From: Roseovarius sp. MMSF_3281
Lineage (GTDB): Bacteria; Pseudomonadota; Alphaproteobacteria; Rhodobacterales; Rhodobacteraceae
NCBI RefSeq assembly: GCF_030733685.1
Contig: NZ_JASHIM010000001.1
Location: forward strand, 248,001-312,000
Direction: 5' to 3'
DNA length: 64,000 nt
Each line of letters starts with the position of its first letter. Within the stretch, counting starts at the first letter, position 1. Of this stretch, positions 25,306 to 32,994 are shown piece by piece. Position numbers and translations under genes: made by a program. The notes beneath the pieces were generated by a model that was not told the origin of the DNA, did not search any database, and saw nothing but the letters and a program-made list of their open reading frames with translations.

Positions 25306-26965
25306 TTATACCGACTTCGACGCGGCCTTCGTGGCCGAGCGTAACCGCCAATTCCGCGCACAGGTGGAACGCCGCCTCGCGGGTGCGCTGACCGAGGATG
25401 AGTTCAAGCCCCTGCGCCTGATGAACGGCCTCTACCTGCAACTGCACGCCTATATGCTGCGGGTGGCGATCCCTTATGGCACGCTCAACAGCCGCCAGAT
25501 GCGCCAACTGGCTTATCTGGCCGAACGGTGGGACAAGGGCTATGGCCATTTCACCACCCGTCAGAACATCCAGTACAACTGGCCCAAGCTGCGCGATGTG
25601 CCCGATATGCTGGATGCCTTGGCCGAGGTGAACATGCACGCCATCCAGACCAGCGGGAACACCATCCGCAACGTCACCGCCGATCACTTCGCCGGGGCCG
25701 CCGCCGATGAATTGGCCGACCCGCGCCCGGTGGCCGAGCTGATCCGGCAGTGGTCGACCGACCACCCGGAATTCCAGTTCCTGCCCCGCAAGTTCAAGAT
25801 CGCGGTGACAGGAAGCCCCAATGACCGCGCCGTGACCCGCGCGCATGACATCGGGCTTCAGATCACCGAACAAAACGGCGAGTTGGGCTATCGCGTCATC
25901 GTGGGCGGCGGTCTTGGCCGAACGCCGATGATCGGCAAGGTGCTGAATGACTTTGTGACCCAAGAAGATCTGCTGCCCTATCTTGAGGCCGTGGTCAGTG
26001 TTTGGAACCTTCTGGGCCGTCGCGACAACAAATATAAATCGCGCATCAAGATCACCGTGCATGAACACGGGATCGACGATATCCGCGCCCGTGTGGATGA
26101 ACGCTTTGCGGTGATCCGCCCGACCTTCACCGGTGTCGACACGCAGCTTTTCAAGGAGATCAAAGCCGCCTTCGCCGCACCCGCCTTCAAGACCGCGCCG
26201 ACCGCGCTGCACGACACCACCTATCAGACCGATCCGATCTATCGCGCATGGTGCGATACCAACCTCGCCACGCATCGCGCGCCGGGCTATGCCATCGTAC
26301 AGATCAGCCTCAAGGCCCATGGCGCCACACCCGGCGATGCCACGGCCGAGCAGATGCGCGTCATGGCCGATCTGGCCGAATTCTATGGCCATGATGAGCT
26401 GCGTATCAGCCATGAGCAGAACGTGATCCTGCCGCATGTCCATAAATCCGACCTGCCCGCGATCCATGGCATCCTGAAACGCCATGGGCTGGCCACCGCC
26501 AATATCGGGCTGGTCTCGGATATCATTGCCTGCCCCGGCATGGATTACTGCGCGCTTGCCACGGCGCGGTCGATCCCGATTGCCCAACAGATTGCCACCC
26601 GGTTCGACGAGTTGAAGCTGGAACATGAGATCGGCGATCTGAAGATTAAAATCTCGGGCTGCATCAATGCCTGCGGGCATCACCACGTGGGTCACATCGG
26701 AATTTTGGGTCTCGACCGGGCGGGGGTGGAAAATTACCAGATCACCCTTGGCGGCGACCACACCGAAACAGCCGAAGTCGGTCAACGCACCGGCCCGGGC
26801 TTTTCGGCGGATGACATCATCCCGGCCATTGAACGCTTGGTCCAAGCCTACCTGACGCATCGCGACGGTTCGCAGGAAACTTTCCTGCAAACCTATCGCC
26901 GGCTTGGCATGGCCCCTTTCAAGGCTGCGCTCTATGACGAGGCACAGGCCTATGCCGCCGAATGA
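25298..26965 (+). CDS. cysI: Nitrite/sulfite reductase, haemoprotein (siroheme and [4Fe-4S])
   Basis: A 555-residue reductase that takes sulfite to sulfide with six electrons. It has the duplicated NirBSir ferredoxin-like and catalytic halves: RIPYGTLN-like VAIPYGTLNSRQMRQLA, GYGHFTTRQNIQYNW and QTSGNTIRNVTADH in the first half. The cluster ligands are in DIIACPGMDYCALATARS and KISGCINACGHHHVGHIG. Context (cysG, cysH) makes sulfite the substrate. As with other such enzymes of alphaproteobacteria the electron donor may be ferredoxin rather than a CysJ flavoprotein; a ferredoxin-NADP reductase gene follows this operon. Confidence 0.95.
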   Translation: MYDYTDFDAAFVAERNRQFRAQVERRLAGALTEDEFKPLRLMNGLYLQLHAYMLRVAIPYGTLNSRQMRQLAYLAERWDKGYGHFTTRQNIQYNWPKLRDVPDMLDALAEVNMHAIQTSGNTIRNVTADHFAGAAADELADPRPVAELIRQWSTDHPEFQFLPRKFKIAVTGSPNDRAVTRAHDIGLQITEQNGELGYRVIVGGGLGRTPMIGKVLNDFVTQEDLLPYLEAVVSVWNLLGRRDNKYKSRIKITVHEHGIDDIRARVDERFAVIRPTFTGVDTQLFKEIKAAFAAPAFKTAPTALHDTTYQTDPIYRAWCDTNLATHRAPGYAIVQISLKAHGATPGDATAEQMRVMADLAEFYGHDELRISHEQNVILPHVHKSDLPAIHGILKRHGLATANIGLVSDIIACPGMDYCALATARSIPIAQQIATRFDELKLEHEIGDLKIKISGCINACGHHHVGHIGILGLDRAGVENYQITLGGDHTETAEVGQRTGPGFSADDIIPAIERLVQAYLTHRDGSQETFLQTYRRLGMAPFKAALYDEAQAYAAE

Positions 26966-27686
26966 TTTGAGCCAACGTGCCGAGGCGCTTAACGCGCGTT
27001 ACCGGCATCACTCGGCCACCTCGGTGCTATCGCACACGTTGCGAGACCCGGAGGCAGGCGCGCTTGCGCTTGTCTCCAGCTTCGGGGCCGAGTCGGTGGT
27101 GCTGTTGCATATGGTGGCCGTCGCCAAGCCCGATACGCCGGTAATTTTCATCGACACACAGATGCTCTTTACCGAAACGCTGGTCTACCAACAGGAGGTT
27201 TGCGAACGTCTGGGCCTGTCCGATGTACGCGTGATCCGCGCCTCGGACGAGGCGCTTGAAACCACCGACCCGGCACAGACGTTGCACCGGCACGATACCG
27301 ACGCCTGTTGCACCCTGCGCAAGACGGTGCCGTTGCAACGCGCTTTGCAAGGATTCGACGGCTGGATCACCGGGCGCAAACGCTTCCAGGGGGCCACCCG
27401 CGCCAGCCTTGATTTCTTCGAAGTCGAAGACGGCACAGACCGCCTCAAGGTCAATCCGCTGGCCCATTGGACGCCTGACGATATCCGCACCTACATGGAG
27501 GAAAACCGCCTGCCCAAACATCCGCTTGTGGCACGTGGCTACCCGTCCATCGGCTGCCAACCCTGTACCACGCCGGTTGCCCCCGGCGAAGACCCCCGCG
27601 CGGGCCGCTGGCCCGGGCAAGACAAAACCGAATGCGGCATCCATTTTGTGGATGGCAAAGTGACCCGCCAAGGAGAAAACGCATGA
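26952..27686 (+). CDS. cysH: Adenylyl-sulfate (APS) reductase, [4Fe-4S] type
   Basis: A 244-residue enzyme reducing activated sulfate to sulfite. The start at 26952 (MPPNDLSQ) overlaps the end of cysI by 14 bases. The nucleotide-binding start is ALVSSFGAESVVLLHMVA and GRKRFQGATR contributes to the active site. DACCTLRKTVPL plus GCQPCTTPV supply the two CC-type motifs that bind a [4Fe-4S] cluster in APS reductases, and KTECGIH carries the catalytic Cys. These cysteines place it with APS reductases, which lack need for a separate APS kinase, rather than with the cluster-free PAPS reductases of E. coli. Confidence 0.94.
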   Translation: MPPNDLSQRAEALNARYRHHSATSVLSHTLRDPEAGALALVSSFGAESVVLLHMVAVAKPDTPVIFIDTQMLFTETLVYQQEVCERLGLSDVRVIRASDEALETTDPAQTLHRHDTDACCTLRKTVPLQRALQGFDGWITGRKRFQGATRASLDFFEVEDGTDRLKVNPLAHWTPDDIRTYMEENRLPKHPLVARGYPSIGCQPCTTPVAPGEDPRAGRWPGQDKTECGIHFVDGKVTRQGENA

Positions 27687-28087
27687 GTTACATCGTCACC
27701 GACAAGGGCTTTCAATCCGACGATTGGACAGCCCCCATCACCGCCCTTGAAGACGCCCGCGAAGGTCACGGCATTGACCTGCCCAGCAGTGCGGACCCCA
27801 ACGAACTGGCCGGCCGCCTGCGGACTACCCCTTTGATTCGCGTGGATTTTCCCAGTTTCGCCGATGGTCGCGGCTTTACCATTGCCCGGCAATTGCGCCT
27901 GATGGGTTTCAAGGGGCGCCTGCGGGCGCGGGGCCATGTGATCGCCGACCAATACGCCATGGCCCGCCGCGCGGGCTTTGACGAGGTGGAAATCAGCGAT
28001 GATCTGGCCACCCGCCAACCCGAGGATCAATGGCAATTCCGCGCCGATTGGCGCGCGCATGACTACCAAGCGCGCCTGCGCGGATAA
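27683..28087 (+). CDS. DUF934 protein of the sulfate-assimilation operon
   Basis: A 134-residue member of DUF934, which accompanies cysH and cysI across proteobacteria and is often called a sulfite-reductase-associated oxidoreductase. The typical core is RVDFPSFADGRGFTIARQLR followed by GFKGRLRARGHVIADQYAMA and RAGFDEVEISDD. The start codon overlaps the cysH stop (ATGA). No cofactor motif is visible. It closes the operon; the next gene has its own 70-bp leader. Confidence 0.9.
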   Translation: MSYIVTDKGFQSDDWTAPITALEDAREGHGIDLPSSADPNELAGRLRTTPLIRVDFPSFADGRGFTIARQLRLMGFKGRLRARGHVIADQYAMARRAGFDEVEISDDLATRQPEDQWQFRADWRAHDYQARLRG

Positions 28088-28157
28088 ACCGCCCTTCACC
28101 TGACCTAAATCAAAGATTACTCTGAGGTGTCGGTTTAATTCACCGGCAAGCGACACA

Positions 28158-29012
28158 ATGAATGAGATCAGTAAAGTGACCGAAGCCGCGGCCAAATCTG
28201 TGCCCAAAACCCCCACCCTGCCCGATGCCCAGACCGTCACACAGGTCAAGCATTGGACAGACCGCTTGTTTTCCTTCCGGGTGACCCGACCCGCCTCGCT
28301 CCGATTCCGCTCGGGCGAGTTCGTGATGATCGGGTTGATGCAGACCGATGAAAAGACAGGCAAGCAAAAGCCTCTCCTGCGGGCCTATTCCATCGCCTCC
28401 CCCTCGTGGGACGAGGAGTTGGAGTTCTATTCGATCAAGGTGCAAGACGGCCCGCTTACCTCGCGCCTGCAGCACATCGAACCCGGCGATCAGATCATCC
28501 TGCGGCCCAAGCCCGTGGGCACCCTGGTGCATGACGCCCTTCTGCCCGGCAAACGCATCTGGTTCTTTGCCACCGGCACCGGCTTTGCGCCCTTCGCCTC
28601 GCTACTGCGCGATCCGCAGACCTATGAGGATTACGACGAGGTGATCATTACCCACACCTGCCGCGAAGTTGGCGAGTTGGAGTATGGCGCGCAATTGATC
28701 GAAGACATCCGCAGCGACGAGATGCTCGAAGAGCTTATCGGCGAAGGCTTCCATGAAAAGCTGCGCTACTATCCCACGACCACCCGCGAAGACAGCCCCA
28801 AGATGGGCCGCATCACCGACCTGATGCGCAAGGGCGAGGTGTTCGCGGATCTGGGTGTGGAACCGCTCAAGCCGGAAACCGACCGTGCCATGGTTTGTGG
28901 CAACCTTGCCTTCAACCTCGAGATCAAGGAAATGCTTGAGGAATACGGCCTGCGCGAGGGGGCCAATTCGGACCCCAAGGAATACGTCGTGGAAAAAGCC
29001 TTCCTCGACTAA
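28158..29012 (+). CDS. fpr: Ferredoxin--NADP+ reductase
   Basis: A 284-residue FAD enzyme moving electrons between NADPH and ferredoxin or flavodoxin. The FAD domain has the family motif RAYSIASPSWDEELEFYSIK and GPLTSRLQHIEPGD. The NADP domain has WFFATGTGFAPFASLLRD and ITHTCREVGELEYG. The C-terminus KEYVVEKAFLD is typical of bacterial class Fprs. An N-terminal extension of about 20 residues precedes the core. It follows the cys operon and could feed electrons to CysI, and also to Fe-S or oxidative-stress pathways. A bidirectional terminator lies immediately after. Confidence 0.95.
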   Translation: MNEISKVTEAAAKSVPKTPTLPDAQTVTQVKHWTDRLFSFRVTRPASLRFRSGEFVMIGLMQTDEKTGKQKPLLRAYSIASPSWDEELEFYSIKVQDGPLTSRLQHIEPGDQIILRPKPVGTLVHDALLPGKRIWFFATGTGFAPFASLLRDPQTYEDYDEVIITHTCREVGELEYGAQLIEDIRSDEMLEELIGEGFHEKLRYYPTTTREDSPKMGRITDLMRKGEVFADLGVEPLKPETDRAMVCGNLAFNLEIKEMLEEYGLREGANSDPKEYVVEKAFLD

Positions 29013-29033
29013 ACCCTTCTCCCGACAACGAAA

Positions 29034-29062
29034 AAACCCGCGCCAGTCACTGGCGCGGGTTT
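29034..29062. terminator. Bidirectional terminator between fpr and the repeat protein
   Basis: AAACCCGCGCCAGT pairs with ACTGGCGCGGGTTT. An A-run stands to its left and TTTCTTTTT to its right. It serves fpr on the plus strand and the convergent gene at 29086 on the minus strand. Confidence 0.9.
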
Positions 29063-29085
29063 CTTTTTGGTCGCTAAGCTGTGGC

Positions 29086-30090
29086 TTACATACCCAGTGC
29101 GTCGCGCACCCGGCCCAGAACCTCTTGCAGCGCGTCGGGGTTCTCTTGCGCTTTCTCAAGCGATCCCTTCAGCAGGGTCTTTTGCATATCACCCAACTCC
29201 GAGTTGTCGATCATGTCGGATACTTTCGACATGTCGAACCCGTCAACGGTCAGCAACTCGGACATGCCGCCGGTGCTTTCCGCGGCAGCGTCGTTTGCCG
29301 CGTCGGTCGCGGTATCAGCAGCGTCCGAGGCGGCATCTTCCGTGGTTGTGTCCACGGCGTCCTCGGCCGCTTCTGCGCCTTCGGTCATGGTGTCGCTGGC
29401 GGCGTCTGCCGCACTGTCAACCGAGTCTTCGGTGGCTTCGGCCGCGTCGGTTGCGGCATCCGTTGTACTGTCCACGGCCTCTTCGGTGGCGTCGGCTGCG
29501 TCCGTCGCGGTCTCGGTGGCGGCATCCGTGGTGCTATCGACGGCCTCCTCGGTGGCTTCAGCCGCGTCATTCGCCGTTTCACTGGCTGCCTCGGTCGCCG
29601 TGTCAACCGCGTCCTCGGTTGCTTCGGCGGCATCCGACCCCATGTCGGTTACGGTATCGGCTGCCCCTTCAGCGGCCTCCGTCGCGGTATCAACCGCATC
29701 CGATGCAGCGTCGCTTGCCGCGTCGGCGGCTTCGCTGGCGGTATCCGCCGCTGCATCCGCTGCGTCACCGGCCGCTTCGGTGGCCGTGTCAACCGCATCG
29801 CTTGCCGCCTCTGTCGCGGTATCCACGGCATCGTCGGCCGCGTCCGCAGCGGCATCCGCCGCCTCGCCGGCCGCATCCGCCGCCTCGTCAACCGCATCGG
29901 CTACGGAGTCCGCGGCCCCGTCGACCGCATCACCGGCGGCATCGGCCGCATCGTTCAGGGCTTCGGGTGCTTCGACATCCTCTCCCCCGGTCACGGTCTC
30001 GGTCATCTCCTCAACGGATTTGCCCGTGAACAGCATGTAACCGCCAATCAGCACAACTGCGGCCAGAATGATCCACAACAGGTTTCTCAT
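29086..30090 (-). CDS. Membrane-anchored protein with about 20 alanine-rich 11-residue repeats
   Basis: A 334-residue protein. Residues about 1-22 (MRNLLWIILAAVVLIGGYML) form one membrane segment. Residues about 45-270 are nearly all Ala, Asp, Thr, Glu, Ser and Val in an 11-residue pattern such as DAVDTATEAAS, DAVDTATEAAG, DAADAAADTAS and EAADAASDAAS. The last 60 residues are normal (SELLTVDGFDMSKVSDMIDN, then GDMQKTLLKGSLEKAQENP). The start at 30090 fits AAGGGG upstream better than the ATG six bases earlier. The pattern predicts a long amphipathic helix as in LEA or apolipoprotein-like proteins. Probable periplasmic or cytoplasmic rod; function unknown. Confidence 0.8.
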   Translation of the reverse strand: MRNLLWIILAAVVLIGGYMLFTGKSVEEMTETVTGGEDVEAPEALNDAADAAGDAVDGAADSVADAVDEAADAAGEAADAAADAADDAVDTATEAASDAVDTATEAAGDAADAAADTASEAADAASDAASDAVDTATEAAEGAADTVTDMGSDAAEATEDAVDTATEAASETANDAAEATEEAVDSTTDAATETATDAADATEEAVDSTTDAATDAAEATEDSVDSAADAASDTMTEGAEAAEDAVDTTTEDAASDAADTATDAANDAAAESTGGMSELLTVDGFDMSKVSDMIDNSELGDMQKTLLKGSLEKAQENPDALQEVLGRVRDALGM

Positions 30091-30296
30091 AGTCATAATC
30101 CCCTTGGTATAAAGGCCCACCCAATTAACCGGACCCCCGTTTCATATGGAATTACAGATGCCGACCTAAAAGAGAAGGTGCAAGGGGGAAACCGTTGGAT
30201 TTCGGCTCAGATCAGCCGATTTTGCTGCTTGAAACACGGCCCCCGCGCGGTTACCTTTCGACTTCAACTTTTTACAACTATCGAAGGAACGAAGCC

Positions 30297-30842
30297 ATAG
30301 CCCGCAGACCTCACAACGCGCCGCCCACGCGCGATACCGGCCCCCGCGTCAACGAAAAAATCCGCGCAGCAGAAATCCGGCTCATCGGGGCCGATGGCGA
30401 CAACGTCGGCGTTGTCTCGCCGGAGCGGGCGATGGACATGGCGGAGGCGGCTGGGTTGGACCTGGTTGAGATTTCGCCGAATGCCAATCCGCCGGTCTGC
30501 AAGATCATGGACTATGGCAAGTACAAGTACGAACAGCAAAAACGCGAGTCCGAGGCGCGCAAGAAACAAAAGGTCATCGAGGTGAAGGAGGTGAAGTTCC
30601 GCCCCAACACCGACACGCATGACTATGACGTGAAAATGCGCAACGTCCTGAAATTCCTTGAAAAAGGCGACAAGGTAAAGGTTACCCTGCGGTTCCGTGG
30701 CCGTGAAATGGCGCACCAGGACCTGGGCCGTGAATTGCTCAATCGCGTGGCCGAGGACGTCAAGGAAGTCGGCAAGGTCGAGAACATGCCGAAGATGGAA
30801 GGCCGCCAGATGATCATGATCATCGGTCCCGTCGCCAAGTAA
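30297..30842 (+). CDS. infC: Translation initiation factor IF-3, probable AUA start
   Basis: IF-3 binds the 30S subunit and checks start codons. The conserved protein begins [20 protein letters not shown], and the codon just before it is ATA at 30297-30299, preceded by GAAGGA at 30283-30288. No ATG, GTG or TTG lies near; the next upstream candidate (TTG at 30195) would add 34 unconserved residues. E. coli infC also uses a rare start (AUU) for autoregulation. From ATA the protein has 181 residues, the usual size. Motifs are [40 protein letters not shown] and [17 protein letters not shown]. Confidence 0.95.
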   Translation: MARRPHNAPPTRDTGPRVNEKIRAAEIRLIGADGDNVGVVSPERAMDMAEAAGLDLVEISPNANPPVCKIMDYGKYKYEQQKRESEARKKQKVIEVKEVKFRPNTDTHDYDVKMRNVLKFLEKGDKVKVTLRFRGREMAHQDLGRELLNRVAEDVKEVGKVENMPKMEGRQMIMIIGPVAK

Positions 30843-30850
30843 TCCAAGAC

Positions 30851-30926
30851 GTACATTTTGTACAAAATTCTTCGAGTTTTGTACATGAATCGCGGCCCAT
30901 CCGGCGCGCTCTGTACAGACTGTACA
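30851..30926. repeat. GTAC-rich cluster downstream of infC
   Basis: Five GTAC tetramers fall in 76 bp (30851, 30860, 30881, 30913, 30922), mostly as TGTACA or TTGTACAA palindromes. The surrounding DNA has few. It resembles the GTACG clusters at 21289-21370 and inside ispDF, though the flanking bases differ. Confidence 0.5.
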
Positions 30927-30929
30927 TAA

Positions 30930-30963
30930 CCGCCCCTGGCGCCATCGGCCCGGGGGCGGTTTT
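30930..30963 (+). terminator. Rho-independent terminator of infC
   Basis: CCGCCCC at 30930-30936 pairs with GGGGCGG at 30953-30959 and is followed by TTTT. It ends the infC transcript 88 bp after the stop codon. It touches an upstream ATG (30965) of the methyltransferase frame, which argues for the later start at 30992. Confidence 0.8.
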
Positions 30964-30991
30964 CATGTCAAAAACACCAAGGGAGGCACAA

Positions 30992-31588
30992 ATGTGGGAA
31001 GAGCGTTTCCAAACGCCGGACTACGTCTTCGGCACCGAACCGGCGGCCTTTTTGAAAGACCACGTGGAGCTTTTGGCCCCGACTGGCGCCACGGCCTTGT
31101 CCGTCGCCGATGGCGAGGGGCGCAATTCGGTGTTCATGGCCGAACAGGGGCTTGAGGTGACGGCCCTGGAATACGCACCCTCGGCGATCACGAAGGCCCG
31201 CAAACTGGCCCAGGCGAAAGGGGTCACCGTGGATTTCCACGAGGTGGATGTTCTCGCCCATGACTGGCCCGACACCTACGACATCGTCGCTGGCATATTC
31301 ATTCAGTTCGTCGGACCAGACGCGCGCCCTGCCCTGTTCGACGGCATGAAGCAAAGCGTGAAGCCCGGTGGGCTGATCCTGCTGCACGGCTACACGCCCG
31401 AGCAGTTGACGCATGGCACCGGCGGCCCACCCTGCGCCGAGAACATGTATACCGAAGAGATGCTGCGCACCGAGTTCGCCGATTGGGAGATTTTGGAGTG
31501 CCGCGCCTATGAACGGCATATCGAAGAAGGCGAAGGCCACAAGGGCCAATCGGCGCTGATAGACCTGGTGGCGCGGAAGCTGCGTTGA
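30992..31588 (+). CDS. Class I SAM-dependent methyltransferase (TehB-like)
   Basis: A 198-residue methyltransferase. The start is ATG 30992 with GGGAGG at 30981-30986; an in-frame ATG at 30965 adds nine residues but overlaps a terminator. It begins MWEERFQTPDYVFGTEPAAF, characteristic of TehB/thiopurine-type enzymes. The SAM-binding motif I is ATALSVADGEGRNSVFMAEQG, and motif II is FHEVDVLAHDWPDTYDIVAG. PGGLILLHGYTPEQL marks the later strand. Substrate unknown; TehB methylates tellurite, and related proteins act on thiols. No tellurite gene stands beside it. Confidence 0.85.
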   Translation: MWEERFQTPDYVFGTEPAAFLKDHVELLAPTGATALSVADGEGRNSVFMAEQGLEVTALEYAPSAITKARKLAQAKGVTVDFHEVDVLAHDWPDTYDIVAGIFIQFVGPDARPALFDGMKQSVKPGGLILLHGYTPEQLTHGTGGPPCAENMYTEEMLRTEFADWEILECRAYERHIEEGEGHKGQSALIDLVARKLR

Positions 31589-31755
31589 CGGTTGTGGTGG
31601 TCGTGCGACCCAAGGGGTCTTGAGCGGTCATTGACTGCTGTCAGCCCCAGAGCGGACCAACGGCCCGCGACGCGTATTGCGATAGCTGACCTTCACCGAT
31701 CATGTCGCGATATGGGAAAATGCATGCGGAGCGTATAGCGACTGCAGCTAATGTA

Positions 31756-32682
31756 TTACGCTGTTGTCTTTCTAGACTGATGATAGCCCGAATAACCAAC
31801 TGTGCCGAGCTGGCCAACGAGCTTAAGACTAGATTTGTGGGCGTCGTAGGCTACTGAACGATCAATCGGTTCGTCATATCGAGCAGAAGAACGATACGGG
31901 ATTTTTGGCAGCAGCGGTTCAAGATTGTCTATGCCTACAATTCCACAGTCAGTTCTCAGCTTTTTGAACAAACCATCCAGCCCGTGGACATAAGGTGCTT
32001 TTTTATCTGTGACTACAGCATAAAGCCCTTTCATGAACTTTTCGGCGACCTGATAAGACGAATATAAGGATTGACCATAGTCTGGCCTCTGAGCAGTCAA
32101 ATGCAATGTCGCTGCTGCCCAATCCGCCTCTGCTCTGACGAACAATGGGTTAAATTTCATGAACCGCTTGAACGCGTCTCTCGCATTCAGCCCCAAATTA
32201 TATAGCTCAACTACCTCGTTGATATCGTCATTGGTGAAGCGGTCGAGGCGAGCTTGAGTAATGCCTGTCAAATGGGCGCATGGGTTATATATTTCCGGAC
32301 CATTCTGGCTTTTGCCTGAGGTGTCTGGCAAACTGCGACTTGGGGCCACTAAGCCACCAAAAATGATTGGAAGATTGCCTTCCCAAATATCACCATCAGC
32401 AATGATCGCGACACGAGCATTGGCAGATGGATCTAGTTTGAGACGGTCACCATAAAACTCTTGATACCATGATGAGATCCTCTGTGTGATCAAATCAGGA
32501 AAGCTATCTTTTTCAGGATCGTGCTCGTTAAGTGGAAAGAGCGGCAATCCGGGAAGGTCCAAAGCTTTTGCAACCTTCATAACAGCATGAATTTGCCGTG
32601 CATGTGGTGGAACATCGTCGGCTTGAAGTTCTCGATCCGCAGTTTCGATGATCGAGTTCAAATTCTCTGGCAAGTCACTCAT
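31756..32682 (-). CDS. HEPN-like protein of unknown function in an AT-richer patch
   Basis: A 308-residue protein whose codons are clearly less GC-rich than those of its neighbours, suggesting recent transfer. The C-terminal part (residues about 190-250: GQSLYSSYQVAEKFMKGLYA, then APYVHGLDGLFKKL) resembles the HEPN domain, where a helix with QxAEKxxKxL and a later xxHxL segment are typical. The N-terminal half (MSDLPENLNSIIETADRELQ, ARVAIIADGDIWEGNLP) is not recognised. The Rx4-6H RNase motif of toxic HEPN proteins is not obvious. It has no partner nucleotidyltransferase nearby and stands alone. Family assignment is tentative. Confidence 0.6.
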   Translation of the reverse strand: MSDLPENLNSIIETADRELQADDVPPHARQIHAVMKVAKALDLPGLPLFPLNEHDPEKDSFPDLITQRISSWYQEFYGDRLKLDPSANARVAIIADGDIWEGNLPIIFGGLVAPSRSLPDTSGKSQNGPEIYNPCAHLTGITQARLDRFTNDDINEVVELYNLGLNARDAFKRFMKFNPLFVRAEADWAAATLHLTAQRPDYGQSLYSSYQVAEKFMKGLYAVVTDKKAPYVHGLDGLFKKLRTDCGIVGIDNLEPLLPKIPYRSSARYDEPIDRSVAYDAHKSSLKLVGQLGTVGYSGYHQSRKTTA

Positions 32683-32994
32683 ACGTTATTCCCTTACCTG
32701 TATTTCAGAGCATGCTACACGAATGACAGCTATCGGAAAACGGACCATACTTTGCAAAGGTCACTATCTGCGCAAAGCCGCCATTCGCTCCCCGCGCGGA
32801 ATCACGGGCCGCAGGCCCGCCGCGCATCGACGGGCCGCCCCCCGGCACGGCGATTGCGTTGGGCTTGGTGCGCCGCTGGGAGGTTACGCGCCAGTGTCCT
32901 GGATAAAGTGCTTTCGCTCAACGTGTGGTTCGCCGTACCGCGGCCCGTCGATGCGCGGCTTTGACACAGGCGGCTTGCAACGCGCCACCTGCCC
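32683..32994. other. 312-bp intergenic region without a gene
   Basis: No convincing ORF with start and ribosome binding site is visible. It contains the HEPN-like gene's promoter side (32683-32760), a degenerate motif similar to one on the other flank of that gene (32720-32749), and a 20-bp inverted repeat (32819-32838 and 32940-32959). The right part is GC-rich again. It may be the scar of a mobile insertion. Confidence 0.5.
32819..32959. repeat. 20-bp perfect inverted repeat, arms 101 bp apart
   Basis: GCCGCGCATCGACGGGCCGC at 32819-32838 is the exact reverse complement of 32940-32959. The enclosed 101 bp carry no gene. It stands between the AT-rich HEPN-like gene and hflX. It could be ends of a deleted element or a long stem-loop; no transposase is present. 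Confidence 0.75.

Noticed and set aside
28855-30300. Plus-strand frames of 320-480 codons over the repeat protein
   Set aside because: They are antisense readings of the 33-bp repeats and are open in several frames for that reason. The minus frame alone has a membrane segment, a ribosome binding site and non-repetitive ends.
30195-30842. infC starting at TTG 30195
   Set aside because: The 34 extra residues do not resemble any IF-3 and no Shine-Dalgarno sequence precedes that TTG, whereas GAAGGA precedes the ATA.
31589-32994. A full toxin-antitoxin or defence system around the HEPN-like gene
   Set aside because: Only one gene is present. No nucleotidyltransferase, helicase, nuclease or second small ORF could be supported on either strand.
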